NCBI RefSeq assembly: GCF_029962485.1
Contig: NZ_CP073637.1
Span: forward strand, 1,302,001 to 1,366,000
Direction: 5' to 3'
From: Burkholderia cepacia
GTDB lineage: Bacteria > Pseudomonadota > Gammaproteobacteria > Burkholderiales > Burkholderiaceae
Length of the DNA stretch: 64,000 nucleotides
This document shows, piece after piece, positions 16,349 to 24,524 of this stretch. Positions within the stretch are counted from its first letter, which is position 1; each line of letters starts with the position of its first letter. The notes below the pieces were generated by a model that did not search any database, was not told where the DNA came from, and worked only from the letters and a program-made list of their open reading frames with translations. Position numbers and translations under genes: made by a program.

Positions 16349-17311
16349 CTAGAAACTGATCGTCGCGGTGATCGTGTCGCTGTAGTTGCCGGGCGCGGGT
16401 GTGGTCTGCGCCGGCACCGCGCCGTACACGGTCACGACCTGCGACGTACCCGTGCCGACGCCCGTGACGGTCGAACTGCCGCTCGTGCCGTCGCCCCACG
16501 CGATCGAGCGTGCGGCATCCGTATAAAGCCCGTAATTGATCGTGCCGCCACCGCCGCTGCGCTGCATCTGGCGCGCGGTCACGCTGCCGGTGCCGCCACC
16601 GTTCAGCGCGATTTTCCACGCGTCGCCGTTCGTGCACTGCGCGGTGATCGAGCCGGTTGCCGTGAGCGCGCCGGACAGCACGCTCGCGGTGCCGAAGCTG
16701 ACATTGGTCGCGCTGATGTTGCAGTTGTTGACCACGTTCGCCGTTGCGCTGAACGGGAAGGTGCCGTTCGACGCCGTCAACGACGCGCAGGTCGGCGCAC
16801 CGAGCAGGTAGAACCCCGCGTTGATCGATGTCGTGTTGCCACCGAACGTCTGCGAATAGGTCGTCGTGTTGTTGCCCGTCGTCGGCACGGTCGGCTGGTT
16901 CGACGTGATCTGTCCGTAGATCGTGACCGTCGCGCTTGCGCTGGTGCCGAGCGCGGGTTTGACGAGCGTGACGGACGCGGGCGTCGTGCCGGAATACACG
17001 GAGCCCCATGCGACCGAATGGGCGGCATCCAGGTACAGGTCGTACTGCATCGCGTTGGTGCCGTTGACGAGGCTGCGCGGGCTCGTGCCGCCGAGATTCA
17101 GGCAGACGAGCACGTTCGGCGTCAGCGTGATGGCCGACCACGTACACGTGATGCTGACGGTGCCGGTCGCGGCGACCGACGCGCGCGAGATCGGGCTGAC
17201 CGAGCCGAAGCTCACCGTCGACGCGGTGGCCGTGCAGGTCTCAGCCTGCGCGTGACGCGGTACGCCGCACCACGCCGCGATCGCCAGGACGAGCAGCAGC
17301 ACGACCCTCAT
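16349..17311 (-). CDS. Two-domain spore-coat-U pilin, likely tip adhesin (CsuE-like)
   Basis: A 320-residue secreted protein with a signal peptide (VVLLLVLAIAAWCGVPRHAQA) and two SCPU domains in tandem. Domain one covers about 24-170 and domain two about 175-320, each starting with a cysteine-containing strand (ETCTATASTVSFG; NNCNISATNVSFG) and ending in the motif VTIYGQI or VTVYGAVPAQTTPAPG. Such double-domain subunits sit at the tip of archaic chaperone-usher pili. It is the last gene of the operon and overlaps the usher by 4 bases (ATGA). No free donor strand is visible before domain one, which suits a tip subunit. The C-terminal TITATISF is the usual closing strand. Confidence 0.88.
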   Translation of the reverse strand: MRVVLLLVLAIAAWCGVPRHAQAETCTATASTVSFGSVSPISRASVAATGTVSITCTWSAITLTPNVLVCLNLGGTSPRSLVNGTNAMQYDLYLDAAHSVAWGSVYSGTTPASVTLVKPALGTSASATVTIYGQITSNQPTVPTTGNNTTTYSQTFGGNTTSINAGFYLLGAPTCASLTASNGTFPFSATANVVNNCNISATNVSFGTASVLSGALTATGSITAQCTNGDAWKIALNGGGTGSVTARQMQRSGGGGTINYGLYTDAARSIAWGDGTSGSSTVTGVGTGTSQVVTVYGAVPAQTTPAPGNYSDTITATISF

Positions 17312-19692
17312 GGCGCCGCCCGGCAGGTGAGCGGGCCGACGGTCGGCAGCGTGCCGTTGCCGGGTGCGGTGAACGTGAATTCCGCGGCGCAGCGTTGCGT
17401 GCCGTAGTCGATCACGAGATGGTTGTCGTCCTTCAGCCCGTCGATGAACGTGAGCCCGTCGTAGCCGACGATCGTGTCCGCGCCGCTTTCGGCGTGATGC
17501 ACGCGCGCGCCGGCCGGCAGCGGATTCCCGGCAGCGTCACGCAGGATCACCGATGCCCCGCGATAGCGCGACACGCCGAAATGCGCGACGACGCCCGATT
17601 GCGCCTGCGGCACGATCGTCATCGACGTGCGGGCGATCCGCGCATCGGCCGGCAGCTTCATCGAATCGATCGCCACCTGGTTGTTCTGGTACGCATTCAG
17701 GTCGGGCACGAGCAGATGCCCCGCGCGATCGGTCGTGCCGATCACGCGGTTCTCGTGCAGCACCGGGATGCCCGCGACGCCGTCGGTCGACACCAGTGCG
17801 AAGCCGTCGTCGATGCGGCGCGACAACTGCAGGCTGCTGTCCATCAACACGAGTGCGCCGCTGACGTCGAGCGACGCGCCGGTCTGCCGGTCGATGTTCT
17901 GCGCGGCCGCGATGACCTCGCCCGCACGGCCGAGATAGCGCAACTGCGCCTGCCGGTAGGGCACCGCGCCCGTGCCGCCGGTCTGCACGCCCCAGCCCCA
18001 GCCGCCGTCGTAGTCGGGCGGACGACTCGCGTCGACGCTGTAGTTCGACTGGCCGCGCTGGCGGCCGACGGTCGCGTTGATCGATGTGTTGCGGCCGAGC
18101 CCGATGTTCAGCGACACGAAGGCGCCGCTCGCGCCCTGCTGCGCGAAATCGCGGTACGCGCTGACGCTGACCGATGCGAGATCGCCGAAGCTCAGCGTGT
18201 ACGACACGGTGCCGATCCGCGCACTCGGGCCTTGCGGCAGCCGGTAGCCGATATAGCTGAGCGACAGGGTCTGACGGTGCATGAACGGCAGCGCGAGCGT
18301 CGCCTGGTCGGTCGCCGACGGCACCGGCGCGCCGTCGCGCGATGCCAGATCGCCGTAGCGGCCGAATGCGCGGATCGTCTGCGCGTTGATCGAGAAGCGC
18401 GGTTCGATCAGCTGGTAGCCGACGCTCACCTGCGTGCCCGGATAGCGGCCGACGCTGCCCGCGACCGCGCCGCTCACGACGCCCGCGTAGCCGAGCCGCA
18501 TCAGCGCGCCGACGCCGGCATTGAGTACGCCGCCGGTCGCCTCCGCATGCCCCTCGACGGTCAGCGCGTCGCTGACGCCGCGCCGCATCGAGCCGCTGAC
18601 GGCCGGCCGCGCGTCGTAGTCGAACGACTGCAGCGCATAGTTGCGGCGCAGGAAGCCGGCTTCGAACGAATAGCTCGACAGCCCGGCCGAGAGCATGCGC
18701 GTATCGACGTAGAGCGGCACCGACGTCGCGACCGTGCGCCCGAGCGCGTCGCGCGTGATGACGGTCGCCTGGCCGGCGCCGGTGATGCCCGGCACGTCGT
18801 GGATGATGAACGGGCCGCTCGGTACGTTGCCGGTGTACTGCCGCACGTTGTTGATGTACAGGTCGACCGCCGACGGCACCGCGGCGGAGCCTGCGAGCGA
18901 CGGAATCGGGAACGTCACGAGGTCCGGCCGCAGCGCGAAATTGCTGCGCCACTGGAAGCCGCCGAAGCGCACCGAGCGCGTCCACGCGAGCGATCCCGAG
19001 ATCGCGTCGCCGATCTGCGTCGTGCTCGGTCGTGCAGGGTCCGAGCGGCTCCACGACGTATCGAAGCGCGTGTAGCGCCGCTGGCCGTTGTAGAAATACG
19101 CGGTGCCGGTGGTGTTGAACACGCCGTTCGGATCGAAGTAGCGTACGTCGGTGTAGAGCGAGAACTGCCGGTCGCCGATCGTCTGCGCGTACGCCTCGTA
19201 GTTGATCGCGAGCCCGCGCGACGCGGTGGCCGCCTGCGTGGCCGGCAATGCGCGGCTGTCGACCGCGTACGGGCGGCGCAGCGTGTCGGTCATCTGCAGG
19301 TCGACGCTCTGGCGCGCGGCGTCGTAGCGATAGTGCAGGCCGGGAATCGTGTCGAGCTCGACCGTCGCCGCGTCGGCGATGCCGAGCCGGTCGGTCGCGA
19401 AGCCGATCGTGCGCAGGTCGGCGCCGGTCGCGGACAGGTGGCCGTCGCGTTCGCGGAAATGCGCGAGCAGCGCCGTATTTTCGCCGTTGACGCTGACTTC
19501 GAGGATCACGTCGTGCGTGCTGTCGGTCATCACGAGTGCCGCCGGTTCGTCCGCGCGAGCACCGCCGGGCACGAGCAGGCGGCCAGCCACGACGGCCGCG
19601 AGCACGATGCGCCGGGTGCGTCGCGACGTTCCGCGTCCGTTGGCCAGGAGCGCGCCGGCGCGTGGCGAAGGGGAAGAGGCCGGGCGGCGCAC
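17308..19692 (-). CDS. Outer-membrane usher of archaic chaperone-usher pilus (CsuD-like)
   Basis: A 794-residue FimD/PapC-family usher that forms the outer-membrane pore for pilin export and assembly. The GTG at 19692, 7 bases after the chaperone stop, is the best start, because it leaves a basic leader, a hydrophobic core (IVLAAVVAGRLLVPGGARA) and then the periplasmic N-domain. Barrel and plug features include AINYEAYAQTIGDRQFSLYT, FGGFQWRSNFALRPD, VDLYINNVRQYTGNVPSGPF, the INNV..Y...V.G.F usher motif, and YSFEAGFLRRNYA. The C-terminal domain has YDGLTFIDGL. Length is usual for CsuD. Translation looks coupled to the neighbours on both sides. Confidence 0.9.
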   Translation of the reverse strand: MRRPASSPSPRAGALLANGRGTSRRTRRIVLAAVVAGRLLVPGGARADEPAALVMTDSTHDVILEVSVNGENTALLAHFRERDGHLSATGADLRTIGFATDRLGIADAATVELDTIPGLHYRYDAARQSVDLQMTDTLRRPYAVDSRALPATQAATASRGLAINYEAYAQTIGDRQFSLYTDVRYFDPNGVFNTTGTAYFYNGQRRYTRFDTSWSRSDPARPSTTQIGDAISGSLAWTRSVRFGGFQWRSNFALRPDLVTFPIPSLAGSAAVPSAVDLYINNVRQYTGNVPSGPFIIHDVPGITGAGQATVITRDALGRTVATSVPLYVDTRMLSAGLSSYSFEAGFLRRNYALQSFDYDARPAVSGSMRRGVSDALTVEGHAEATGGVLNAGVGALMRLGYAGVVSGAVAGSVGRYPGTQVSVGYQLIEPRFSINAQTIRAFGRYGDLASRDGAPVPSATDQATLALPFMHRQTLSLSYIGYRLPQGPSARIGTVSYTLSFGDLASVSVSAYRDFAQQGASGAFVSLNIGLGRNTSINATVGRQRGQSNYSVDASRPPDYDGGWGWGVQTGGTGAVPYRQAQLRYLGRAGEVIAAAQNIDRQTGASLDVSGALVLMDSSLQLSRRIDDGFALVSTDGVAGIPVLHENRVIGTTDRAGHLLVPDLNAYQNNQVAIDSMKLPADARIARTSMTIVPQAQSGVVAHFGVSRYRGASVILRDAAGNPLPAGARVHHAESGADTIVGYDGLTFIDGLKDDNHLVIDYGTQRCAAEFTFTAPGNGTLPTVGPLTCRAAP

Positions 19693-19699
19693 CGGCGGG

Positions 19700-20419
19700 C
19701 TAGCCCGGCGGCTCCACCGCGACGACCGCGCTGGCCGGCTGCGAATTGACGGCCGCTCGCACCGTGACCTTGCCGCCGAGCGTGACGCCGGCCGGCAGCG
19801 GCACGCTCCACTGGCCCGTGCGGCCGGCGAGCGCATAGCCGAGCAGCCCGTGCGTGAGCGGGTACGCATGGCCGTCGCCGGTCACGAGCTCGACCGACGC
19901 CAGCTGCGCGCGCCGCGCGCCGCCGTTGCGCACGCGCAGCACCCAGCCGCCGTTGCTGCGCGCGAGCGCCCAGTCGAGCTGCGGCGCGCCGTTGGTCGGC
20001 GGTTCGACGAATACCGGAATCGAATAGCGCAGCCGGATCGACACGCCGTTGGTCGGCGTCTCGCCGGGCTGCGGCAGTTCGTCGATCAGCAGCCGGTAGC
20101 TCTGCTCGATGCCGGACGGCGTGCGCGATGTGCGCACGACGCGGATCAGCTGTTCGGACTGCGTGCCGACCTCGATCAGCGGCGGGCTCGCGACGAGGTC
20201 CTGCGTGGGCGTCAGCGTGTCCTGGCCGTCGGCCTGGTCCCACCGGAACACGCGCACCTGTCCGTAGACGGGCCGCTCGCCCGGATTGCGCAGCGTGATG
20301 CCGGTCGCCGTGTCGTCGGTACCGAATTCGATCGTGACGGGGGAGATCTGCAGCGACGCGGCGTGCGCGGCGCCGGCCGCGCACAGCAGCGCGGCGAGCG
20401 TTCGACGTAATGCGGTCAT
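19700..20419 (-). CDS. Periplasmic pilus chaperone (PapD/CsuC-like)
   Basis: A 239-residue periplasmic chaperone that caps pilin subunits before handing them to the usher. A signal peptide (LAALLCAAGAAHA) precedes the first immunoglobulin-like domain, LQISPVTIEFGTDDTATGIT with the usual LRNPGERPVYGQVRVFRW. The family motif around SPPLIEVGTQSEQLIRVVR and the conserved SYRLLIDELP follow. Domain two runs from about residue 145. The ATG at 20419 is 15 bases after the pilin stop. Gene order pilin-chaperone-usher-tip is that of Csu-type pili. Confidence 0.92.
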   Translation of the reverse strand: MTALRRTLAALLCAAGAAHAASLQISPVTIEFGTDDTATGITLRNPGERPVYGQVRVFRWDQADGQDTLTPTQDLVASPPLIEVGTQSEQLIRVVRTSRTPSGIEQSYRLLIDELPQPGETPTNGVSIRLRYSIPVFVEPPTNGAPQLDWALARSNGGWVLRVRNGGARRAQLASVELVTGDGHAYPLTHGLLGYALAGRTGQWSVPLPAGVTLGGKVTVRAAVNSQPASAVVAVEPPG

Positions 20420-20434
20420 GCGATGCGGCGCCGG

Positions 20435-20959
20435 TCAGAAGTAGACGGTTGCGGTGACGGTCGTCTGATAGGTGTCCGGCTTCGGCGTGGCTTGCGCGGG
20501 CACCTGGCCGTAGACGGTCAGCGCCTGCGCGGAGCCCGAGCCGGTGCCGGCCACGGTGTTCGTGCCTTGCGTGTTGCCCCAGATCGTCGTGCGCCCGGCG
20601 TCCTGGTACAGCTGGAAGCCGACGGTCGTCGTCGTGTTGCCGGTCGACGTGCCGGCCATCAGGCGGCTCGCGACGCTCGACCCCGTGACCGTACCGGCAT
20701 CGAGGCCGACGTTGTACGGCGTCGTGTTGGTGCAGGTGACGCTGACGGTCGTCTGCTGGTTGATCGCGGTAGCCAGCACACCGTTGGTCCCGAAGGCCAG
20801 CGGGTTCGCGGCGATCGTGCAGTTCGGCTGCAGCGTCAGCGTGACGTTGAACGTGGCGGTCGCAGTGCCGTTCGAATAGGTAGCGGCGTCGGCGGCGGGC
20901 GTCGAAAGGCCGATTGACAGCGCGAGCGACAATGTCGTTGAAGCGATGGCGACTTTCAC
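20435..20959 (-). CDS. Spore-coat-U domain major pilin (CsuA/B-like)
   Basis: A 174-residue pilin with a signal peptide (STTLSLALSIGLSTPAADA). The mature start ATYSNGTATATFNVTLTLQ is the alternating hydrophobic donor strand used to complete the next subunit. A cysteine pair in QPNCTIA and VTCTNTTPYNVGL follows, and the body ends with ALTVYGQVPAQATPKPDTY and TVTATVYF. The start is GTG at 20959, 3 bases after AGGG. As the first gene of the operon and the only single-domain pilin with a donor strand, it should form the rod. Homologues build thin fibres important for biofilm on abiotic surfaces. Confidence 0.9.
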   Translation of the reverse strand: MKVAIASTTLSLALSIGLSTPAADAATYSNGTATATFNVTLTLQPNCTIAANPLAFGTNGVLATAINQQTTVSVTCTNTTPYNVGLDAGTVTGSSVASRLMAGTSTGNTTTTVGFQLYQDAGRTTIWGNTQGTNTVAGTGSGSAQALTVYGQVPAQATPKPDTYQTTVTATVYF

Positions 20960-21427
20960 CCTGATCCCTCATCGGTCGGTTTTTCATTGGATTTATGCCG
21001 CGCTCCGCCTGCCGCAGCATGGTAAATGCTGATACGAATCGATGAGTCTTTCAATCTTAAAGTTTGGGCTGTTTCATCTTGTTACAGTTTGGCCGAATAA
21101 TGATTGAATAAAGCCGGAAAACATTACGCTTTTCGATTTTGTCATGCACAAGCAGGGCGGAATATTTTCCTGCGGTGCGGAAATTGCTGCGCGGTTCGTG
21201 CCGGGTGCGACTCGATTTTTCCGATTGATGTAGTGAATTGGATCGACTGGTGCGAAATGAATAATTAATGCGTGTCGCGAAATGAAAATGATGAAAGGTG
21301 AATCAATTCGGAAGACTGAGTCGATCTCGGAAATGCGTTAAGAGATTCAATTCGAGCGTTGAAGGAGGGTAGCGATTGGCGGGATTTTTCCCGATTGAGG
21401 AATCGGCGAATCCGGATTGACGGCTGA
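20960..21427. other. AT-rich upstream region of the pilus operon
   Basis: About 470 bases with clearly lower GC than the flanks and no credible open frame. It must contain the pilus operon promoter on the minus strand. No unambiguous -35/-10 pair was identified. The composition, like that of the adhesin upstream region, suggests xenogeneic silencing or complex control of a surface structure; that is inference. Confidence 0.45.
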
Positions 21428-21456
21428 AAAAGAAAACGGCCGCATTGCGCGGCCGT
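21428..21456 (-). terminator. Rho-independent terminator of the MFS gene
   Basis: Reading the minus strand, ACGGCCGC and GCGGCCGT form an 8-base stem with a 5-base loop, followed by TTTTCTTTTT. It lies 34 bases beyond the stop of the exporter gene at 21490. Confidence 0.85.
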
Positions 21457-21489
21457 GGGAGTCGGTACGTCGTATTGCCTGGCTTGCGA

Positions 21490-22695
21490 TTACGAATTCG
21501 CGGTGGCCGGTGCGCGGCGGCGTTGCACGATCTGCAGCATGACGAGCGCAAGTCCGGCAGCGGCGATCAGTCCGCCGACGAGCGGCACGGCCGTGTAGCC
21601 GAAGCCTGCCGAGATCGCTGCACCGCCGGCAGCCGCGCCCACCGCATTGCCGAGGTTGAACGCACCGATGTTGACGGCGGACGCGAGGCCCGGTGCTTCG
21701 TGGGCGGCGCGCATCACGCGCATCTGCAGCGGCGGCACGACCGCGAACGTGGCGACACCCCACACGAGCAGCGTGACGGCGGCGCCGGCGTGCGTGCTGG
21801 CGAGCAGCGGGAACGCAGCCATCGTCGCGATCAGCAGCAGCAGGAAGCCGATCAGCGTGCCGTCGAGCGAACGGTCGGCGAGGCGGCCGCCCGCGATGTT
21901 GCCGATCGAGAAGCCGACGCCGATCAGCACGAGCATCGCGGTCACGAAGCCGGGCGTCGCGCCGGTCAGGTGTTCGAGCGTCGGTGCGACATACGTGTAG
22001 AGCGTGAACATCGCGCCGGCGCCGAGCACCGTCGTCCCGAGCGCGCCGAGCACGACCGGGCGCGTCAGCACCGAGAGTTCGGCGCGCAGATTGGGCATCT
22101 TGCCGGGTTCGCCCTTCGGCAGCGCGGCGAACAGGCCGGCGATCGCGATCAGGCCGAGGCCCGCGGTTGCCGCGAACGACATGCGCCAGCCGATGATCTG
22201 GCCGAGCCAGGTCGCGGCCGGCACGCCGCCGACGTTCGCGATCGTGAGGCCCATGAACATCGTCGCGACCGCGCTCGCCTGCTTTTCGCGCGGCACGAGG
22301 CTGGCCGCGACCACCGAGCCGAGCCCGAAGAACGCGCCGTGGTTGAGGCTCGTCACGAGGCGGGCGAGCAGCAGTGTCGTGTAGTCCGGTGCGACGGCCG
22401 ACAGCAGGTTGCCGATCGTGAAGATCGACATCAGCGCGATCAGCGCCGAGCGGCGCGACCAGCGCGCGAGCAGCAACGTCATCAGCGGCGCGCCGACCAT
22501 CACGCCGATCGCATACGCGCTGATCAGCATGCCGGCTTGCGGAATCGACACGTGCACGCCGTCGGCGATCACGGGCAGCAGGCCCATCGGCGAGAACTCG
22601 GTCGTGCCGATGCCGAACGCACCGGCGGCGAGCGCCAGCAGCGGCAGCGCGGCGCTGCCGCCCGGGCGGGAAGGAGAAGAAGTCGTGTTGTTCAC
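21490..22695 (-). CDS. MFS transporter, DHA1 (AraJ/Cmx-type) family
   Basis: A 401-residue, twelve-helix exporter of the drug:H+ antiporter-1 group. Typical segments are FGIGTTEFSPMGLLPVIAD in helix 1, GVMVGAPLMTLLLARWSRRS for the helix 2-3 loop, LVTSLNHGAFFGLGSVVAAS in helix 4 and GGRLADRSLDG in the mid loop. These proteins export sugars, arabinose-like compounds or chloramphenicol-like drugs; the substrate here is unknown. The GTG at 22695 follows AGGAG at an ideal distance. A longer reading to 22764 would add an unlikely N-terminus. Single transcription unit closed by a strong terminator. Confidence 0.87.
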   Translation of the reverse strand: MNNTTSSPSRPGGSAALPLLALAAGAFGIGTTEFSPMGLLPVIADGVHVSIPQAGMLISAYAIGVMVGAPLMTLLLARWSRRSALIALMSIFTIGNLLSAVAPDYTTLLLARLVTSLNHGAFFGLGSVVAASLVPREKQASAVATMFMGLTIANVGGVPAATWLGQIIGWRMSFAATAGLGLIAIAGLFAALPKGEPGKMPNLRAELSVLTRPVVLGALGTTVLGAGAMFTLYTYVAPTLEHLTGATPGFVTAMLVLIGVGFSIGNIAGGRLADRSLDGTLIGFLLLLIATMAAFPLLASTHAGAAVTLLVWGVATFAVVPPLQMRVMRAAHEAPGLASAVNIGAFNLGNAVGAAAGGAAISAGFGYTAVPLVGGLIAAAGLALVMLQIVQRRRAPATANS

Positions 22696-23124
22696 GCGAT
22701 GGGCTCCTGTAATCGAGGGGCAACGGCACGGGACCGTTGAGGACAGGACGAAGTGTGCCTGCATTACTTTTGTGGAAAAAGCCGCATGCGGGCGAAATTA
22801 TCTTGATTTCATGTCAACAATACGGAGCGCGGGCGGCATGCCTGCGGGGCCCGTGGGCGTTGCGCCGGCGGGGCGGGCGAACGACGGTGTCTTTTGTGAA
22901 AGGCATTGGTAAGACGGAAGCCGGATTCTCGGGCCGTGAGCCGCGAGTCGGCGGCGGTTTGCGGCGGCCGGGGGCGTCCGGTGCGGCACGCCGGACGTTG
23001 TCCGGCGGCGGCCACGCGGCGACATGCGGCCGGGCGATTCGGGCCCGTCGCCCGGGCGCCTTCCATCACATGAAACAGGTATCGCGCAACAGCCGGAAAC
23101 CCTTTACCGGCAATGCACAAGCGC
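22696..23124. other. Intergenic region between MFS gene and sRNA locus
   Basis: About 430 bases with GC-rich, stop-containing sequence. Several open frames exist on both strands but none has family features, a ribosome-binding site or plausible composition. Nothing else was identified. Confidence 0.4.
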
Positions 23125-23198
23125 AAAAAAGCCCCGACCACAGGGGGACCGTGACCGGGGCGGAAACGCATCCTCTCTTTGGCACGAGGGTTGGATGC
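23125..23198 (-). ncRNA. Candidate small RNA with own promoter and terminator
   Basis: On the minus strand a -10 box TATACT (23205-23210) predicts a start near 23198. The transcript would begin with a stem-loop closed by GCATCC/GGATGC (23193-23198 with 23168-23173), followed by a short single-stranded link. It ends in a strong terminator: an 11-base stem (23151-23161 with 23131-23141, one internal mismatch zone) and six U residues at 23125-23130. Predicted length is about 74 nucleotides. No coding gene follows closely in that direction (next stop 22695 belongs to a gene starting far downstream), so a stand-alone sRNA is the simplest reading. Function unknown. Confidence 0.6.
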
Positions 23199-23204
23199 GG
23201 GCGC

Positions 23205-23232
23205 AGTATATTTCGGCCCGCGACAATTCGAA
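23205..23232 (-). promoter_or_regulatory. Promoter of candidate sRNA
   Basis: TATACT at 23205-23210 read on the minus strand is a near-consensus -10. The -35 is weak (TTCGAA at 23227-23232, 16-base spacer). Confidence 0.5.
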
Positions 23233-23413
23233 TCGGCGTTAAACGGCCGTTTTTGGTGCCAATTTAAGAATTCCGATGCCGCGGCATGAGTCGTCGGGAT
23301 TTTGAAAGATTTTTCGCCGGCACGGCAGCCTCGTTTAGCGCGCTGAAGCAGCCGAAACGACGCATCGGCAGAGCGTGGATTCAACGCATCGCCGGTGGTG
23401 CGGATTGCGCTGC

Positions 23414-23455
23414 CTGATCGGGTACCGGGCGCCCCGTCGCCCGGTACCCGATCAG
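23414..23455. repeat. 18-base perfect inverted repeat over the lysR stop codon
   Basis: CTGATCGGGTACCGGGCG (23414-23431) and its exact complement (23438-23455) surround a 6-base loop. The second arm contains the TGA stop of the LysR gene at 23452. There is no T tract, so it is not a classical terminator; it may stabilise or end the mRNA. Confidence 0.75.
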
Positions 23456-24363
23456 CCCGCGTCGCCGGCCGCATCGCGCACGGCCGCGAGAAATCGCGCG
23501 ACGATCGGCGACGGTGCCGCCGCCGCGCCGTCGAACACGAATTCGATGTCGAAGCGGCTCGCGAGCTCGTCGAGCGCGACGAGCCTGACCGTGTGCGGGC
23601 AGGTCGGCGACGCGCTTTCCGGCACGAACGCGCAGCCCATCCCGGCCGCGACGAGGCCGATCAGCGTCGGGATGTCGCTGCCGACCTGCGCGATGCGCGG
23701 CGTGAAGCCGGCCTGCTGGCACTGCGCCATCAGGAACCGGTGGTGCGCGGCCGAGCGCTGCGCGTCGAACCAGACGAACGGTTCGTCCGCGACGTCGGCC
23801 AACGTGCGCGGCACGTTGAAGCGGCCGCCCGGCGGCGCGGGCATTGCGAGCACGAAGCGGTCGCTCAACAGCCGCACGCCCGACAGGTGCGGCGCCTCGT
23901 CGCGACGCCACGCCATGATCCCGGCATCGAGCTGGCCGCGCATCAGCGCGCTCGCCTGTTCGGCCGACAGCATCGGCGCGATCGACAGCTTCACGTCCGG
24001 GCACGCGTCGCGAAACGCCTTGAGCACGTTCGCGACGATCGGCAGCGGCAGACAGTTCGGCAGCGCGCCGAGCCGCAGTTCGCCGAGCTGGCCGGCCGCG
24101 CTGCGCAACGCGCGTTCACGGCTGTCCTGCAGTGTCGCGAGCAGGCTGGTCGCATCCTTCAGGAAGCTCGCGCCGGCCGCCGTGAGCGAGACGCCCGTCG
24201 CGCGGCGGATCAGCAGCGGCGTGCCGATCGCGTCCTCGAGTTCGCGGATCTGCCGCGACAGCGCGGGCTGGACGATGCCGGCCGCACGGGCGCCGGCCAT
24301 CACGCTGCCGGCTTGCGCGACGGCCACGAAGTAGCGCAGGTGACGCAGTTCGATCTGGCGCAT
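23452..24363 (-). CDS. LysR-family transcriptional regulator
   Basis: A 303-residue LysR-type regulator starting MRQIELRHLRYFVAVAQAGS at 24363, the standard family opening. The helix-turn-helix includes VMAGARAAGIVQPALSRQIR, and the effector domain follows from about residue 90. It diverges from the serine dehydratase-like gene at 24525 across 160 bases and is the probable regulator of that gene. Its stop codon lies inside an 18-base palindrome. Confidence 0.88.
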   Translation of the reverse strand: MRQIELRHLRYFVAVAQAGSVMAGARAAGIVQPALSRQIRELEDAIGTPLLIRRATGVSLTAAGASFLKDATSLLATLQDSRERALRSAAGQLGELRLGALPNCLPLPIVANVLKAFRDACPDVKLSIAPMLSAEQASALMRGQLDAGIMAWRRDEAPHLSGVRLLSDRFVLAMPAPPGGRFNVPRTLADVADEPFVWFDAQRSAAHHRFLMAQCQQAGFTPRIAQVGSDIPTLIGLVAAGMGCAFVPESASPTCPHTVRLVALDELASRFDIEFVFDGAAAAPSPIVARFLAAVRDAAGDAG

Positions 24364-24524
24364 ACGGTGTTCGTCCGGGTTCGTTGATATACCTGCGAAG
24401 CATAGCAAACGCCATTCGATGGTATTGGAAAGCATGGCGGACCTGCCGTACGATGACCGTCATTACCGCATGCGCTTGCTCGCGAGTCGCGTGCGCTTCC
24501 TCCGTTTCCACTGCACCCCGTCCC

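Noticed and set aside
17395..19749. 784-codon plus-strand frame opposite the usher
   Set aside because: Arginine-rich shadow of the usher gene, which has full family motifs on the minus strand.
23220..23240. TTCGAAT as a tRNA T-loop
   Set aside because: No acceptor or anticodon stems around it; no tRNA was recognised in the window.
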